From Costus lasius (taxonomy: Eukaryota > Streptophyta > Magnoliopsida > Zingiberales > Costaceae): a stretch of DNA of 64,000 nt. Numbering within the stretch: position 1 is the stretch's first letter; the number at the start of each line of letters is the position of its first letter. Of the stretch, positions 47,222 to 60,348 are shown piece by piece. Under the pieces are notes generated by a model. The model searched no databases. It was given only the letters and a program-made list of their open reading frames with translations, and was not told where the DNA came from. The stretch lies in NCBI GenBank assembly GCA_027563935.2, contig CM050450.1, positions 6,121,957 to 6,185,956 on the forward strand, given 5' to 3'. Made by a program: the position numbers and the translations under genes.

Positions 47222-48240
47222 ATGGCGGCAGTACCGCTGCGGAAGGTGTGGGGCTCCGTCTACAGCCGCACGGGGTCTAGCTCCATCCGCTCCTGGACTG
47301 ACCTCCCGGACGACCAGCCGCCCTTATAAGGTGACTTCGACCTCATCCCCACCGACGTGTTCCTGCAGATCCTCCGGCTGCTCGGGCCTTGGCACGCCGC
47401 CAGGATCAGCTCCGTCTGCAAGTCCTGGAAGGCCTTGGTGTTCGACAACTCGATCTGGGTGTACTTTCTCAAGAACGGCGCGGAGCCGTGGGATTCTTTG
47501 GCGTTCGCTGAGACCCAGTTGAGTTCGGGGCAGCCGTAAGTTGGGTTTATTTAGTTTCTTTACTGTCCTTTTCGATGCTGCAGATACCATTGTGTCGTTT
47601 GCTTCTTTGTCAAAATTGCTGTGTTATATAGAGCACATTTGTCTAAAACTTGGTTTAAGTATTTTATATTGATTTGGAATGCTAGTTGGACGTAATGATT
47701 TCATAGGCGTGTGTATCTTCTTGCCATTTCATTGTGCAAGATGCTTTGTTGAGACAACTTAATTGTCACGTCTCAAATCACATGACAATTATACAACAAT
47801 TTGCCGAGCATTCTCAAACTATAAATGCTCACATAAACATATACATGTCCGACTTGTTATAATTATTTCAATTTTTTTTCCAATCTTGTTGTGCACCCAA
47901 ACATTGAAGCAATGTTTTAAAAAAAGACCTGTCTCGACCAGTACGCACTAGTCTGTTCCATGCTATGATGGTACATCCGGTGTTGATTTTCATATGTCGG
48001 TATGTCCGGTATGTACTGCTACTGAAATTTTTATTTTAAACATTGCGTGAGTACAACACAGATTACAGTTTACTAGAAATAACTAAGTTGTGACTAAGAA
48101 ATAACAATATTCCACAGTGAAATGAGTAATCATTCACTCAAACTATATTAGATCACAATCATGTCTCAATATAATAATGATGTCTATATTGTGAAAGCAA
48201 TAGTATATATATCACATGGTGGAGAGTGTACCATATTCAT

Positions 48241-49065
48241 GTACATATATATATATGTGTGTGTATACACATGTGTATGTATGTATATATATTCATTTGT
48301 AGTTTTATGAAATGTCAAAGTTTGTTGTGAACATTTTAGTTCACTAGATCCTTGAGGGGCATTTTTAAAATTGTCTTGATATAACGATACTGATATGAAG
48401 ACAACGTCTTTGATTAATTTTATTTTGCTGATATTCAAGCTTAGGTAATGGATAAAAACATCATTTTATGTTTTATTGTGCCTGAATGGGAGATGTAGAT
48501 GCTATTTTCTAATTTGCTGAGATGCAAGCTACGAACAGAGGTTGAAGGTGTCATTTGTTGTGATTCAAGCTTCATGCTTAAGATGTAAACATCATTAGTT
48601 GGAGAGGATGATCGGTGGGTGTAATTTAAATGATAATTTTTAGATGTATCAAGCCTTGTTCAAAAAGGTATTTATTCCCCTTTTTTTTAGGGTCAACATG
48701 TTACTTAGCATTTGTGGAAGAGGGATGGATGTGGAGAAAGCATGTCCATCTATTTTGTTTAGGGCATTGGAGTGAAGATAATATATCTAGAGGTGTGAAA
48801 TTTTGGTTGAGTTTTGACACAATCCATACTGCATCAATTTTAGATGTATCAATTAATCTGGCCTTGTTTGAAAGGGTATTTATTCCTCTTTTTTTTTTAG
48901 GGTCAACATGTTGTTACTTAGTGTTTGTGTAAGAGGGATGGGTGATGAGAAAGCGTGTCCATCTATTTTAGGTGTAGGGCATTGGAGTGAAGATAATATA
49001 CCTAGAAACGTTTGAAATTTTGGCATAATCCATTTTATTTTATGTATGTTTGCTTGTTTATGTAT

Positions 49066-49125
<60 letters not shown>

Positions 49126-50235
49126 TCATCCACAGTTTTATGAAATGTCATAAAGTTTCTTGAGAACATTTTAATCCACTAGAATCTTGAGGGGCATTTT
49201 TAAAATTGTCTTGATATAAGAAATACTGATATGAAGACATAGTCTTCGATTCATTTTATTTTGCTGATATTCAAGCTTAGGTAATGGATACAAACATCAT
49301 TTTATGTTTTATTGTGTTTGCAAATGTTATTTTCTAATTTGTTGAGATGCAAGCTTCGCACAGAGGTTGAAGGTGTCATTTGTTGTGATTCAAGCTTCAC
49401 GCGTAAGATGCAAACATCATTAGCTGGAGAGGATGATCAGTGGGTGTAATTTAAATGATAATTTTTTGATGTATCAGGCCTTGTTCAAAAGGCTATTTAT
49501 TCCTCTTATTCTTTTGGGTCAACATGTTGTTCCTTAGTATTTGTGGAAGAGGGATGGATGTGGAGAAAGCATGTCCATCTATTTTAGGTTTAGGGCATTG
49601 GAGTGAAGAGAATATACCTAGAAGTGTTTGAAATTTTGGCGGAGTTTTGACATAATCCATTCTATTTTATGTATGTATGTATTTATATATAGTTTTATGA
49701 AATGTCATAAAGTTTCTTGAGTACATTTTAGTCCACTAGAACCTTGAGGGGCATTTTTAAAACTGTCTTGATATAACGATATTGATGTTAAGACGTCGGC
49801 TTTGATTCATTTTATTTTGCTGATATTCAGGCTTAGGTAACGGTTACAAACATCATTTTATTATTGTGTCTGAATGGAGGATGCAAATATTATTTTCTAA
49901 TTTGTTGAGACGCAGGCTTCGAACAGAGGTTGGAAGTGTCATTTGTTGTGATTCAAGCTTCACGCTTAAGATGTAAACATCATTAGTTGGCGAGGATGAT
50001 GATTGGGTGTAATTTAAATGATAATTTTTAGATGTATCAAATGGTCAGGCCTTGTCAAAAGGGTATTTATTCCTCTTATTTTTTTAGGGTCAACATATTG
50101 TTAGTATTTGTGGAAGAGGGATGGATGATGAGAAAACATGTCCATCTATATTAGGTTTAGGGCTTTGGAATGAAGAGAATATACCTAGAAATGTTTGAAA
50201 TTTTGGTAGAGTTTTGACATAATATATATTGCATC
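48241..50235. repeat. Three-copy tandem block in the ARP8 locus
   Basis: AGTTTTATGAAATGTCA starts near 48301, 49134 and 49691, giving periods of 833 and 557 bp. Each copy continues with AACATTTTAGTTCACTAGA, TTGAGGGGCATTTTTAAAA, GATTCAAGCTTCA and AGGGTCAACATGTT-like text in the same order. Copy 1 is longer because its last part (from TATTTATTCC) is itself doubled near 48660 and 48878. Confidence 0.9.
49067..49125. repeat. (CA)n-(TA)n microsatellite
   Basis: About 19 CA units are followed by about 10 TA units. It sits at the junction between copies 1 and 2 of the tandem block. A shorter TATATA/TGTG tract (48245-48292) precedes copy 1. Confidence 0.95.
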
Positions 50236-50846
50236 AATTTTGACTCATTTTGACAACATATTGAATGTAATAATTTAAGAGCAAAGATCGGTGGGTATTA
50301 TGATAGAATATGCCATACGTATCCTCTTTCCTCTTATATTTTTTTTAAAAATTAGAAATGATTTTTTGATGTGTGCTAAATAAGGATTAAAAAATCGCAC
50401 TCCTTATAATAGCAACTAGCTGATTTGTCCCAGTAGACCGATACACGGACTGGTATTTCAAATATCGATTCCAAATCATGACATCAAGTAATTTAATCTG
50501 GTCCATTTGGACCAAATTTATCTTGGTCAAATTATTAATGTAGATAATTTTAATTTCACCCAAATTGGATGCATCAGCATGGGTCAGAATTTGACCACAA
50601 CAAGGTTCATTACTTATGTTTATATTTTCTTTAAATATTTGGAACATCAGTCTTTCTTGGATCACAGTTTAATGGAAAAGATACTTTATTTGCTTGTTCA
50701 ATGATGAATTCATAGATAAAGCTTCAGCTTGATTATTTTTCTATTCAGACACAGAAGCTGCGAGGGCCTCTAGAAAGCAATTAAAAGATGTTATATTCGC
50801 AGTCCTATTTGATATGAATGCGCCTGCTGTCTGTGCAGTTGATAAG

Positions 50847-52742
50847 GTACAAACTCCTTTTTTTTTTCACTTTCTTAAATGCATGTATGTCAACACAATT
50901 TTTGAAATAGTATGTCTACACAATTATTCAGTTATCAGTAGTAAACCTAATCGGAGCATTTTCAATTTTTACTATACCTCTGTGCACTTATATTGCTTCT
51001 AGCCTGTTTCGCAATAACTGATTGCGGTCTTCATTGGATGCTTACTAGCCGACTTCAAAGATCTAACCATGCATTGTCCCTATTTCTTAGTTATTAGTAT
51101 AGACAGACTGGAGAGACCTCCTCCCCTCAAGAACTATTGGCCGCCAAATTTGTCTTTCCAGAGCACCTTTTCTAATGATTGGAACCCAAATCTTTCCATT
51201 ACCCACTCTATTAATGAAAAAATTGTCCGCCCTAACTTTCGTTCGTTGCGAAACTGTTTATGGCGCGGGAGTATAGTAGGCAAATACAAAAAATGAGCTG
51301 AGCTGTTAGGACCTGGAGAATACTGAGCAGCATACCGATAAGCTAAAACAAAGATCCCACACAAGTTTGTCCGATGCCTAGGACATGCAGAAGGTTAGGG
51401 AGCTGAACAGGATCTTAGTTAGCAGATAATTTTATCAAACCCCTTACTGTTACAAGTTTTTCTACGCTTTGTGATAATCTAGACATGATCAATATCTATG
51501 CTCAACTTGAGGGGGAGTATATGGGAATCTAGAAAAAAAATATATAGTCCCACATGGCGTATATGGGAATAAAAAGTAAGACTAGAAATTCCAAGTTCAA
51601 CTATAGCAATGATTAAGAGTTGCCTGGCTCTGGTCCATCTGGGTCAAAGATAATAAACAAAATTTCAGAAGCGAGGACACAAACTGCAAAGTCTTTAATT
51701 TATCCTGGAATCCTAATTGGTGGTCTGATTTTGTAGGTCTGGTTCTTTTGTTGTTATTTAGCTGTTCCTTTGTTTTGCTTTAGTCTTGTGCATTTTTTTC
51801 TTGTTTTTGATTTCTTCCCTCTCCAATCTATTTTGTAATTTAAAATCCCCTTTGCAGCACTACTATAGTGATTTATACATTTTTGGTATTGGGAAGAGGT
51901 AAAAGGTGTGCAATTGTAGTTTCCTTATTGGACTAAAATTCATGTTGGGACCAAAATATTGCTTAGGACTCTAAACAACAAGATTATCTATATAGGTTAT
52001 GTTTGCTAAGCTCAAAGATACTTTGCCATCATAATCCTTTCCCTTTGGTATAGTATTGAATTGGTGGAAAGAGGGTGCTATCAATGATGAGAGAAAATTA
52101 AGTCGTTTTGTTGGTGAATTGAGCTTCAACCTTGTACAGTGTCCTGAAGTCGGAATATTAGTTGATTCTGTTCATATCAGGTGTATTCTTCTGGCTCCTT
52201 ATTATACGAGTAAAGTAGAGAATGCACTTTCTTATAATATGTTGGTTCCAGGCTTCCAGCTCATGGTATGCGTGACTAAAATATAGAATCCTCGTGTAAG
52301 AATTTGTTTCATGTTTGTAAGCTTTTTCTAAAGTGCTCAATTTCTCTGATAGTTAATGTTCAATTTTGTATGTCGTTACAGTGAATTCTCCAATTTGTGT
52401 ACAGCTTCATGATTATCTCTCCGCTCTAGCTTCACGTATAGGCTCCTGTAGAGATCACTAGGCTTACTATCTTTCTGGTAAAATTGACTAATTTAGAGTT
52501 TTTTGCTGAGCCCAATTTTCTGTACTATAACTCTCAGCTGTTTTACGTTTTGCTAGGTCAAGCTAGGTGTTTTTTTCCCTTCTAGTCTTATCCTTTTTGT
52601 GGTGTTATTACATCTGATTTGGCAGCTAAACCTCTCATTCCTGCATCTTATGCTCGTTGATGGTTTTCTGAATACATGTATATTTCTTTCATTTATGTGG
52701 CAAAAGAAATGCAAATTATCACCGACAATTTTGAACTTTCAG
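50847..52742. other. Intron-derived region of the ARP8 locus
   Basis: No gene or repeat was recognised between the two exon remnants. ORFs of 60-76 codons have no family match. Confidence 0.45.
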
Positions 52743-52823
52743 GCTGTGTTAGCCTTATATCTGTGAGACAAACTTCTGGAATTGTCGTCAACATTGGTTT
52801 CCATGTAACCTCAGTTGTTCCAA

Positions 52824-54898
52824 GGAAGTTCTTCATAATCTATATGCAATTCTATCTGAACTATGAACCCTCTGTGAAGTGGACTTCGGGTTATTTTTGT
52901 CACCCATCTTAGTCCTTTCACTCACTGCTCACATGAACTTTCTTTTTATGAAATTAGCTTAATGAACTTTTTACAGCTAGCTCATTAGCCACCTCCATTA
53001 CCCATTCAAAGTTTCCCACTCTAAAGTTTTCGTATCTTCTATTTTTGAATCTAGATCCAAGGGTTTACAACATATCAGAGGAGATCTTTCAAATCTAGGT
53101 CATAGATCCTAGTGTGGAGGGTTAATCAATTAGGTAAGATGCAGTTGGTTGATTTTGACTTTTGGGTTTTGAGGGTCTATATCACATAGAAACTGCATCA
53201 AAAGATAAGAATTGAAGATATGCTTGAAAAGAGCACAAATATGTTTCTAAATAGCTCAGCTTGAATGAGCCATCACCAAGGAAACTTCAGAGGTAAAGTT
53301 TGTTTATGAGAGGTGGGCACTATGCAAATGTAAGTTTGTTTGGGTACAGTTTGGTAAAAAGTTCGCTATGTGAGAAAACACAGTTCATGTGGCCGAGGTG
53401 AAACCAACACTTGGTTTATGGAACAGTTAAGTTGTTAAATCCATTAAAAGCACTCATTGCTGGTTCATTTGGGAATTTTCAATTATTAATTTACTTTGCC
53501 AAGATTTACGTTCATTTTTCAGTTGTTTGCTGATAGACATAGTCTTGGTTGTGGTGAAAACTTCTCTAGATTGAATACGACTCATTTTTTCAAATTTCTA
53601 TCAATTATATTGGAGTAACTAATTATCTAGAACTAAACACGGTAAATTTTCTTCTTATTGTAAACATGAAGTAAACTGATTGATTGAAGAAATTGGAGTT
53701 GGAAGAGCTTCCAAATAGCCGCATATGCACTAGGGATATTGCTAGTGTATAGATCTGTGCTCGTGTCCATGTCTTGGCCTGAGAAAAAGCAACATAAGAT
53801 ACTGGTGAGTGTAAGATCAATTACTACAAGAGGTATGTCAAGGGGTGCATCACTGTGTCCCTCATGTTCTCTATAAACAAGATGCCTAGGTGCAATTCTA
53901 CCTCATGCTAATTGAACTCTTACACCTTGATTTTATGTTGCCTACTGGTTTAGATTTTATGCTGCCTACTGGTTTAGTTGGATTTAAGCTACTTCTTGAA
54001 TGCTCGATGGATTTCTTGTGAGACTTTGGGGCATTTGGCAACATTTGAGCAGCAGCCATTGGGATATTACTTCAAATACGTAATACCTCCACCCTTGCAG
54101 TAATGTCACAATGAATAGAAAGGCAGGGGTGAAAATTCTCCAATCAGTAAGCTATCTGATATACAAAATCAACATTTTATGGTTTAGGAATCATAAAATG
54201 ATGATTAAGTGACTTTAAGAGAGATTAGGGGGGAATTCAAGAATATTTGAGAGCTTAGGTATTTAGTGAAAAAGAGAGGGTGAAAAACTAGAAGGGGGGG
54301 GGGGGGTTTGTAAGTTAATACTAAATGCCTAAATGGTAGGAATCTACATGTTGGAATGATGTTGCTCTTTATGTACCAATTGCACTGTAAGGGGTTGTAC
54401 CAATATAAGTTTTGTTCGGTATGCACATGACACCATCATTTCGTTACGCATCCTTTGTCAATGTTATAGCAACTTGTTAGACTGAATCTTTAAACTATCA
54501 TGTATGCCATTTAGTAAATTAGTAAATACCTCTATGAATGGTTTGGAGTTGGAGGAGGTACTAATACATTCTTTTTTTTTTCTTTCCTATATGTAAGCAA
54601 ACAAAAGGAAGAATTCCAATCACCTATCCTCTTAATTTGGCGATCCCTCTTAGGTCAAAAAGTGTTACATTTTTAATGTAATATGATATTTTCAAATTCA
54701 CCTTATAATAATGATAAGACTTTTGTTTAATGAGTTTGGCTTCCAATGAGTATAAACCCTCATTGTTAATTATCCCTAAAATTATGGCACTTTTAATTAA
54801 AAGATCTATATTATGTAAATGAACAACGTTACATAATTGGAGAACAAAGTAATTTGTAAAAAATCTTTGTTAGTTAGTGGATATCCGATTTTTGAGAA
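52824..54898. other. Intron-derived region, left of the minisatellite
   Basis: Nothing gene-like is seen. It contains a 14-base G run (54293-54306) and a short tandem of TTTTATG(T/C)TGCCTACTGGTT at 53931-53980. Confidence 0.45.
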
Positions 54899-55485
54899 GA
54901 TATGGGTATTTGAATTTGATGAATACTCAACTTTGATGGCTTGAGAGTGCTCGGCTTTGATGGCGTGTGAGTGTTTGGATTTGGAAAGCACTTAGCCTTG
55001 ATGGCTTATAAATATTTTGAATTTGAGATACTCAGATTTGATGGCTTGTCAGTGTTTTGATTTATAAAGAAATTTAAATTTTATAAATACTCGGCTTTGA
55101 TGGCTTATGAGTATTTGAATTTGGTAAGTACTCGATTTTGATGGCTTATGAGTAATTGAATTTGGTAGATACTCGACTTTGGTGGTTTGTGAGCAACTGA
55201 ACTTGGTAGGTACTCGGCTTTCGTGGCTTATGAGTAACTGAACTTTGTAGGTACTCGGCCTTGGTAGCACGAGAGTATTTTAAATTTAAGATACTCGGCT
55301 TTAATGGCTTGTGAGTATTTTAAATTTGAGATACTCGATCTTGATGACTTATGAATATTTTGAATTTGAGATACTCGGTTTTGATGACTTGTGAGAATTT
55401 GGATTTGAAATATATTCGACCTAGCGTATGAGTATTTGAATTTAGAATACATCTGGCCTTAATGGCTTGTGAGTATTATATTTAA
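54899..55485. repeat. 40-bp minisatellite, about 14-15 diverged units
   Basis: The consensus unit reads GATACTCGGCTTTGATGGCT followed by TGTGAGTATTTGAATTTGA. The cleanest run of 40-bp units is 55120-55400; the outer units are more diverged and vary in length. Minus-strand ORFs across it (75 codons or fewer) are a by-product. Confidence 0.9.
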
Positions 55486-56199
55486 TTTGGAATTGGTCGT
55501 TTTAGCTTTGGCACTATAAGCACAATGTTATATTGAGAAGCTATGCCCCAATGACAAGCATTGACGGATGAATCTTCTAAACAATATTATATCATGGTGT
55601 GCCATGACTTTAGCCCTATGAAATCGCTGGATATTCAACCTTGGTAGCTTGTGAAGTCAGCAACTCTCATTCAATATCAATCTTTGGATGATACTACAAT
55701 ATGTTAACTAGAATTGGATCATCGTTTGGATCCAAAACTAGGTCCACGTTTGAAATTAGTTCCAATTTCGAGTCTTGGACTGAAGGTGGGGCCTAAATTA
55801 AACTTTTATTCAAATTCGAGTTGATATGTCCACTGGATCCCATTTGTATTCAATTTGCATTTAGATTTGAATTTGATCGATTTGCCAGCTTTCGTAGTGT
55901 CTTTTTCGCGATAACGATCATTGGTAGCTAGGATTTGTTGCTGCAACCTGGGCTTACCACAGTGGTTCACCACTTCAGCCACCTTTGACACGACTGCCGG
56001 AGCTTACGGCAGTTAGTGGAGTATGTTGACAATGGGCAGTAGTATCACCACTTGGCCTGGCAATTGGCAGATGGCGGCAGTGAAGGATTAAATGTCTATT
56101 GAAGATGGCTACGTCTCCATCTTGCTTTTTTTTATTGCTGCCACTTCCAAGCGTTGGGGGAGTCTCTACGACTGAATGACAACTAGTTGACCAACAACA

Positions 56200-57090
56200 A
56201 GGAGAGGTAGCAGCAAATGTTGGAGTAAGACTGTCACCGGGTATAGTCTTATCATCTGTGTATCCAGGATAAATGATTTCATCTTTAGTGTGGCTTTTGT
56301 ACTATCCAATCACCATATCTTCCAATTGCAAAGGCCTCATGGAATGGAGAACTTTCACCTTTTCATTCCTGCATCGAGACTAACAGGAGTCTCCATTGCA
56401 AATAAGGCTAAAATTTGAAGAAGATGATTTTGCATAATATCTCCTGTGATACCATAGGTGTCAAATTATTTTTCGTTTTTCTGTACCAAAATCTTATGAG
56501 AAAATAAGCTGCACATTTCTGATATTGCCGAGACCACAATGGTTTAAAAAAAACAAGATTTGAGAAATGAAGAACAGAGAGATTTTCAACCAATTCCTTC
56601 CCTAAATAGTGGTCAATTCTAAAAATTTGATCCTCCAGATATTGTTTCAATCCATTTGTCACAGCAGCAGAAAATTCAGAATCCTAGCCAAAGGCTTTTC
56701 AACAATCACCTTGGTCACCCATTTTTAGAAGAAGCTGATTTGCTTGCAGATTTTACAACATTTATAAATATGTTTGGTGGGATTGACAAATAAAATAACC
56801 GATTTGATAGTCTCCCATCCTCATGTTCTCTTAGCTTCTTGTCGAGCTCTACAAATTCTCCTCAGAATCATATTGACCTGAATGATAGAAGCATCTTCTC
56901 AGAAATTGCTCCATCTTCTCATTACAATTTTCTCTCTTGTCAATTTTGCATGTAAGTGTTTTGTTAACCATGGTTCTTAGTTCAGCATCAGTCATCTTCG
57001 GGCATAACCTTGGCCGGTCTTCATAATAAAGTGCAGAAGGGCAGGAAATATTTACTTCTTAGCAAGTTCTTCGGGGCTCCAAATAAGACT
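56200..57090 (-). pseudogene. Intronless fragment of a plastid glucose-6-phosphate dehydrogenase gene
   Basis: On the minus strand the order is LAKK-IFPA (near 57065), [31 protein letters not shown] (near 56830), VIVEKPFG and [20 protein letters not shown] (56625-56570, the G6PDH active-site signature). [29 protein letters not shown] and [20 protein letters not shown] (near 56240) follow. G6PDH is the first enzyme of the oxidative pentose phosphate pathway. Residues run across about 290 codons without intron gaps, so this looks like a processed copy. Stops (for example after VIVEKPFG and in VIG*YK) and frameshifts inactivate it. Both the N-terminus with transit peptide and the C-terminus are missing. 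It lies antisense inside a large ARP8 intron. Confidence 0.85.
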
Positions 57091-57464
57091 ATCTTTTTTC
57101 TTTCTTCTTTTTTTTTTTCAAAATTTTTTTTTTCTCTTCTTCATCATTTTCTCCCTCTTGTTTACTTGTCACCTCTCCATTCCTTATGTCCCAAAATTAG
57201 TTTAGAAAATCTTCGTTCGCAACTTTTGTCAGCAGCTGTGGTAGAGATATAGATTTCCAGCATTTCTCCCTTTTGTTTTTATAGTTCAGTGGTTTTTGAG
57301 AGCTCCCCAGCCCCTTTGGCACAGCACTATTTTATTTTCCTTCTCCCTGTCCGGCCTCCCGACTCCCCCTCAAATGTCAACAATTCTTTTTCATTTCTTT
57401 CCTTTTTTTTGCTTACATCATTTCTTTTTTTTCCTTTTTTAAAAAAAGTTATATAAAATAATAT

Positions 57465-57872
57465 ATGAATATAACAATAATAATATTAATATATCAACAA
57501 TAATAGCAACAATATCATAGCAGCACTATCAATATAGTAAGATTAATATATCAACAATAATATGAATATAACAACAATAATCTCAATATATGATCAATAT
57601 CAATATAACAACAATAATATCAACATAACAAATATCAATACAACAACAATATCAATATATCAACAATTTTAATATAACAACAATAATATGTACATAACAA
57701 ATATCAATATATCAGCAGTAAGATCAACATAACAAATATCAATGTAACAACAATAATATTGATATAACAGCAATATTAATATAACAACAATAATATTAAT
57801 ATCATTAATATATCAGCTATATCAATATATCAACAATATCATCAATATAGCAATATCAACAATAATTACAAT
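57465..57872. repeat. AT-rich simple repeat, (AATATCAACAATAAT)-like
   Basis: About 400 bp is made of irregular TATCAACAATAATAT / ATAACAACAATAAT units with almost no G. T-rich tracts flank it (57100-57145 and 57380-57450). Confidence 0.9.
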
Positions 57873-57933
57873 CAAATTCCCTCTTTTTTACCTTTTGTTT
57901 TTTTTATATCAAGTGTAAGCCTCCATTCTTTTT

Positions 57934-58056
57934 TCTCTCCCCTGCCGAGACCCCTCTTCAGCCTTCTCTCTCCCTCTTTTTTTCTGCCGAGATCCCTCTT
58001 CCAGCCTTCTCTCTTTTTGTTTTCTTCTCTCCCCTGCCGAGACCCTTCTTCAGCCT
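57934..58056. repeat. Short tandem repeat, three units of about 45-50 bp
   Basis: CCTGCCGAGACCCCTCTTCA, CTGCCGAGATCCCTCTTCCA and CCTGCCGAGACCCTTCTTCA are each followed by GCCTTCTCTC-like text. It lies in a pyrimidine-rich stretch that continues to 58260. Confidence 0.85.
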
Positions 58057-58269
58057 TTCCGCCCCCTTTTTTATTTTCTTTTCTGCCCAGCCGCAGCACT
58101 ATCCAGCCCCTATTTTGTTTATTCCTTCGTGACCACTTTCTTTCCTTCTACCATTTTCTTTCTAATTTCTCCCTTCAATCTTCCTTTCTTTCATCCTCCT
58201 TTTTTTTTTCAATTTTTTGCATTATCTTCATTTCATCATTTTTTTTACTTGCTCCATTTGATTTGTCAT

Positions 58270-60084
58270 TAATTTAAAACGTTGACTCCAAATTTGAAGC
58301 CGCACACCTCTTTTCTTTTAATCTTGATTTCAAAATATTATTGCATCTTGGTATTGGGATTTTCCATAAATGGTTTCAACACCCCCCTCATTTCATTCCT
58401 TTGATCATAGTTGAAAATTTAAAGCAAATGGTACAGACTCAGTTATAAATATGAGTTGGAAAGAATTGGCATTACTTGAAAAAGGAAGCGATGTTTCCCC
58501 AATTGATAAAGGTCGCACTAAGTTCTAAACTAGATAGATTAGGAATCCAAACGACTGTATCGTGGAGGAGAGAACTTGACCACATAAGTCTTGCACTAAT
58601 GCTAAGCTGATATTCTGTGGGACCCATGCCCTTAACCAATCACCCTTCTAGTTCATGTTTACTAAATATAAACAGTATTAACAATAAAGATGACGCAACA
58701 ATTCAATGATTTACTAAATTTGCTAATACAAAGTAAGGTCCGGAAAAAATAGAAACAAGTATTAAATTATTAATGATGGGACGGGAACAGATGATCCATG
58801 GCTCCATGCCATTTACCAATGACTAATTAGGGATCTAGTAGAAGTGTGACATTCTTAAGGTAGCAATGCGGTGTAAGATCGAAGAAAATATGTTAGGAAC
58901 GTAAGCAACTAAAGCATGTATGAATACTCAACAAGTATGCCGACGTGGTGCTAACATAATGCTTAAAACATTGAGGGGATATAGAGCAGGAGGATGATGA
59001 AGTCGTCAAAGAACTTTGACATTTTGGATTGTAGGCAGACCATTGAAAGAAAGAGGATCTGCGATTATGCCAGGTGCTACCGGTGCAGGTGTGCTCCGCA
59101 ACTACAAGTGCATGCACAATTTGATACGTGTAGATGATAATAGAAGTATAGAACCGAGCAGGTTTGATGCAAAACAGAGTGAATAACAGACCAGGAGGTC
59201 TGTCCGCATGCAGAAGGCAGCATTTTGCTGTCGGATATGTCTCTCAGCAGATCTCTTTGCTTACATAAAGTACTTTGATGCTTGATCTGTCCACCTGCAG
59301 AGCAAACAAGAACAGGTCTGTCCAGGCTTGCATATTAGACCAGGAAGCAGCAAGGAGTTATTTCTTTGTGGGATTATGTGCAGAACAGAGCATAAGAGGA
59401 CTTCCTTCAAGTAGCAGACTGCTGCGGATCTTCTAGGTCTGCAGGCCTGCGGATTCTGATTGCATGCATCTTCCTGCGGAAGATGAAGAAGGATAGAATG
59501 TGACCATAATAATACATGTTAGCATGAGATGGGTTCCTCCTAGTAAACTTGTGAAGAGACCCACCTGCTCTGGTTAATGTGGGAGACTGTTTTGAATAGA
59601 TCTTATAGCAATTCTGGGTGAGATAATACATGAAGAGGAAGGGAGGAAAACTAAGGATTTGATACCATGTTAAATAGCTGCTATAGTGACACTATAGTAT
59701 TTTTTCATAACGGTTTTTAAGCAATCCACAATGAAATGTTATAGCATCGCTATATTGGATAGCACTGTTATTATTATGTTTTAAAGTTTGAGAAATTAAA
59801 ATTATGACTTGAATTGAGTTAGCAATATATTATCTTTCTTTATATAGTTTTTTTTTTATGCAGCTTAATTTCTTAGGTATATAATATATATTTCAATCGT
59901 TATATTTAATTTTTTTTATATATAATATATATTTCAAATGCTAAGTGACTTCTGCTATTTGCTCGGAACGTCACCCATTGTATCATATTGCCGAATTTTA
60001 TCTTTCCACTATTTTTCGCAATCTGCCATCACTGTACCATATCAATTAGCACTGGAAAAGCAAAAGAATCTACCTTAGGTTAGG
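58270..60084. other. Intron-derived region, no gene seen
   Basis: The 59160-59640 part has several TCTGTCC/TCTGC words and, read on the minus strand, ends in AACATGGTATCAAATCC (59675-59659). That is similar to a copia primer-site context, so it may be an old LTR remnant on minus. No coding sequence is seen. Confidence 0.35.
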
Positions 60085-60348
60085 CCCCTTCTACCTTTAT
60101 ATAATTTGTTAGGAGAAAAAAATTTGCATAGAGGCCCCACTTCTAGAAAAAAAAATGTAAGTGGGTTCCATCAAGCTCCTTTGTTAATGCTTTGAGATTC
60201 ATGCTCATCAACCTCTGCTTCGAGATCTGCGTGAATAAATATTAGTGCGAATGAAAGCATGATAGAGGGCTTGATGGGACCCACTTAGAAATTTTTTTCC
60301 CCCTTCTAACGTTATATAATTTGTTGGGCGAAAAAAATTACATAGAGG
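60085..60348. repeat. Insertion-like structure: 50-bp direct repeats flanking an inverted repeat
   Basis: CCCCTTCTA...TATATAATTTGTTAGG (60085-60134) recurs with changes at 60299-60348. Between them AGTGGGTTCCATCAAGC (60162) faces GCTTGATGGGACCCACT (60270), inverted with one mismatch. Confidence 0.8.

Noticed and set aside
54899..55485. Possible CRISPR-like array
   Set aside because: The units are head-to-tail diverged copies without unique spacers, in plant nuclear DNA; it is a minisatellite.
57010..57252. 80-codon plus-strand ORF with Phe/Ser-rich product
   Set aside because: It is partly antisense to the G6PDH retrocopy and otherwise reads through T tracts.
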